Shown here: positions 13,349 to 13,352 of the stretch, in pieces | Layout: each line of letters begins with the position of its first letter | Numbering within the stretch: position 1 is the stretch's first letter | Source: Sulfurovum sp. | GTDB taxonomy: Bacteria; Campylobacterota; Campylobacteria; Campylobacterales; Sulfurovaceae | DNA: 13,352 nt | Assembly (NCBI GenBank): GCA_030626265.1 | Contig: DAOUPF010000006.1 | Location: 1 to 13,352 of the forward strand | Direction of reading: 5' to 3' | Position numbers and translations under genes: made by a program | Notes under the pieces: model-generated | Seen by the model: only the letters and a program-made list of their open reading frames with translations | What the model was told of the DNA's origin: nothing | The model's database searches: none

Positions 13349-13352
13349 ACCC

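Overview
The window looks like chromosome from a free-living member of the Campylobacterota (epsilonproteobacteria; Sulfurovum/Sulfurimonas-type). The evidence is the AT-rich, AGA/ATA-rich coding style, an Opr-type porin, short forms of NusA and TilS, and a miaB gene next to a gene resembling Helicobacter HP0268 and divergent from nusA. No rRNA, tRNA, CRISPR array or insertion sequence was recognised. Genus and species cannot be fixed from this stretch.

Layout. (1) Positions 1-944, minus strand: the 5' part of a secreted Rhs/YD-repeat-type protein that leaves the window at its left edge. Its ATG and signal peptide are out of frame with the body by one base at a run of seven T. (2) 1156-4182, plus strand: a tight five-gene operon of yidD, pyrC, a beta-carbonic anhydrase, a short class-IV aminotransferase (PabC-like) and a small protein whose layout resembles the ClpXP adaptor SspB. 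A perfect palindrome plus T-run closes it. (3) 4349-5710: a porin with a near-consensus sigma70 promoter and its own terminator, followed by a C8T8 tract. (4) 5848-9471, plus strand: a small protein with a nucleotidyltransferase partner (an uncharacterised pair), then rimO, then an MntA/HepT (MNT/HEPN) toxin-antitoxin module, then tilS, with very short gaps or overlaps. (5) 9472-9563: a long imperfect inverted repeat that exactly fills the gap between the convergent tilS and xer stop codons. (6) 9564-11953, minus strand: an HP0268-like gene, miaB and a Xer-type tyrosine recombinase, probably one operon. (7) 12138-13277, plus strand: nusA, divergent from region 6 and with a structured leader. 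The right edge holds two hairpins.

Theme. Regions 4 to 7 are rich in translation and RNA functions: RimO modifies ribosomal protein S12, TilS and MiaB modify tRNA, and NusA acts on transcription elongation and termination. Two separate nucleotidyltransferase modules sit directly on either side of rimO. One is a textbook MntA/HepT toxin-antitoxin pair whose toxin gene overlaps tilS. The other is an uncharacterised small-protein/nucleotidyltransferase pair. These two modules, the frameshifted Rhs gene and the SspB-like protein are the items most worth following up.
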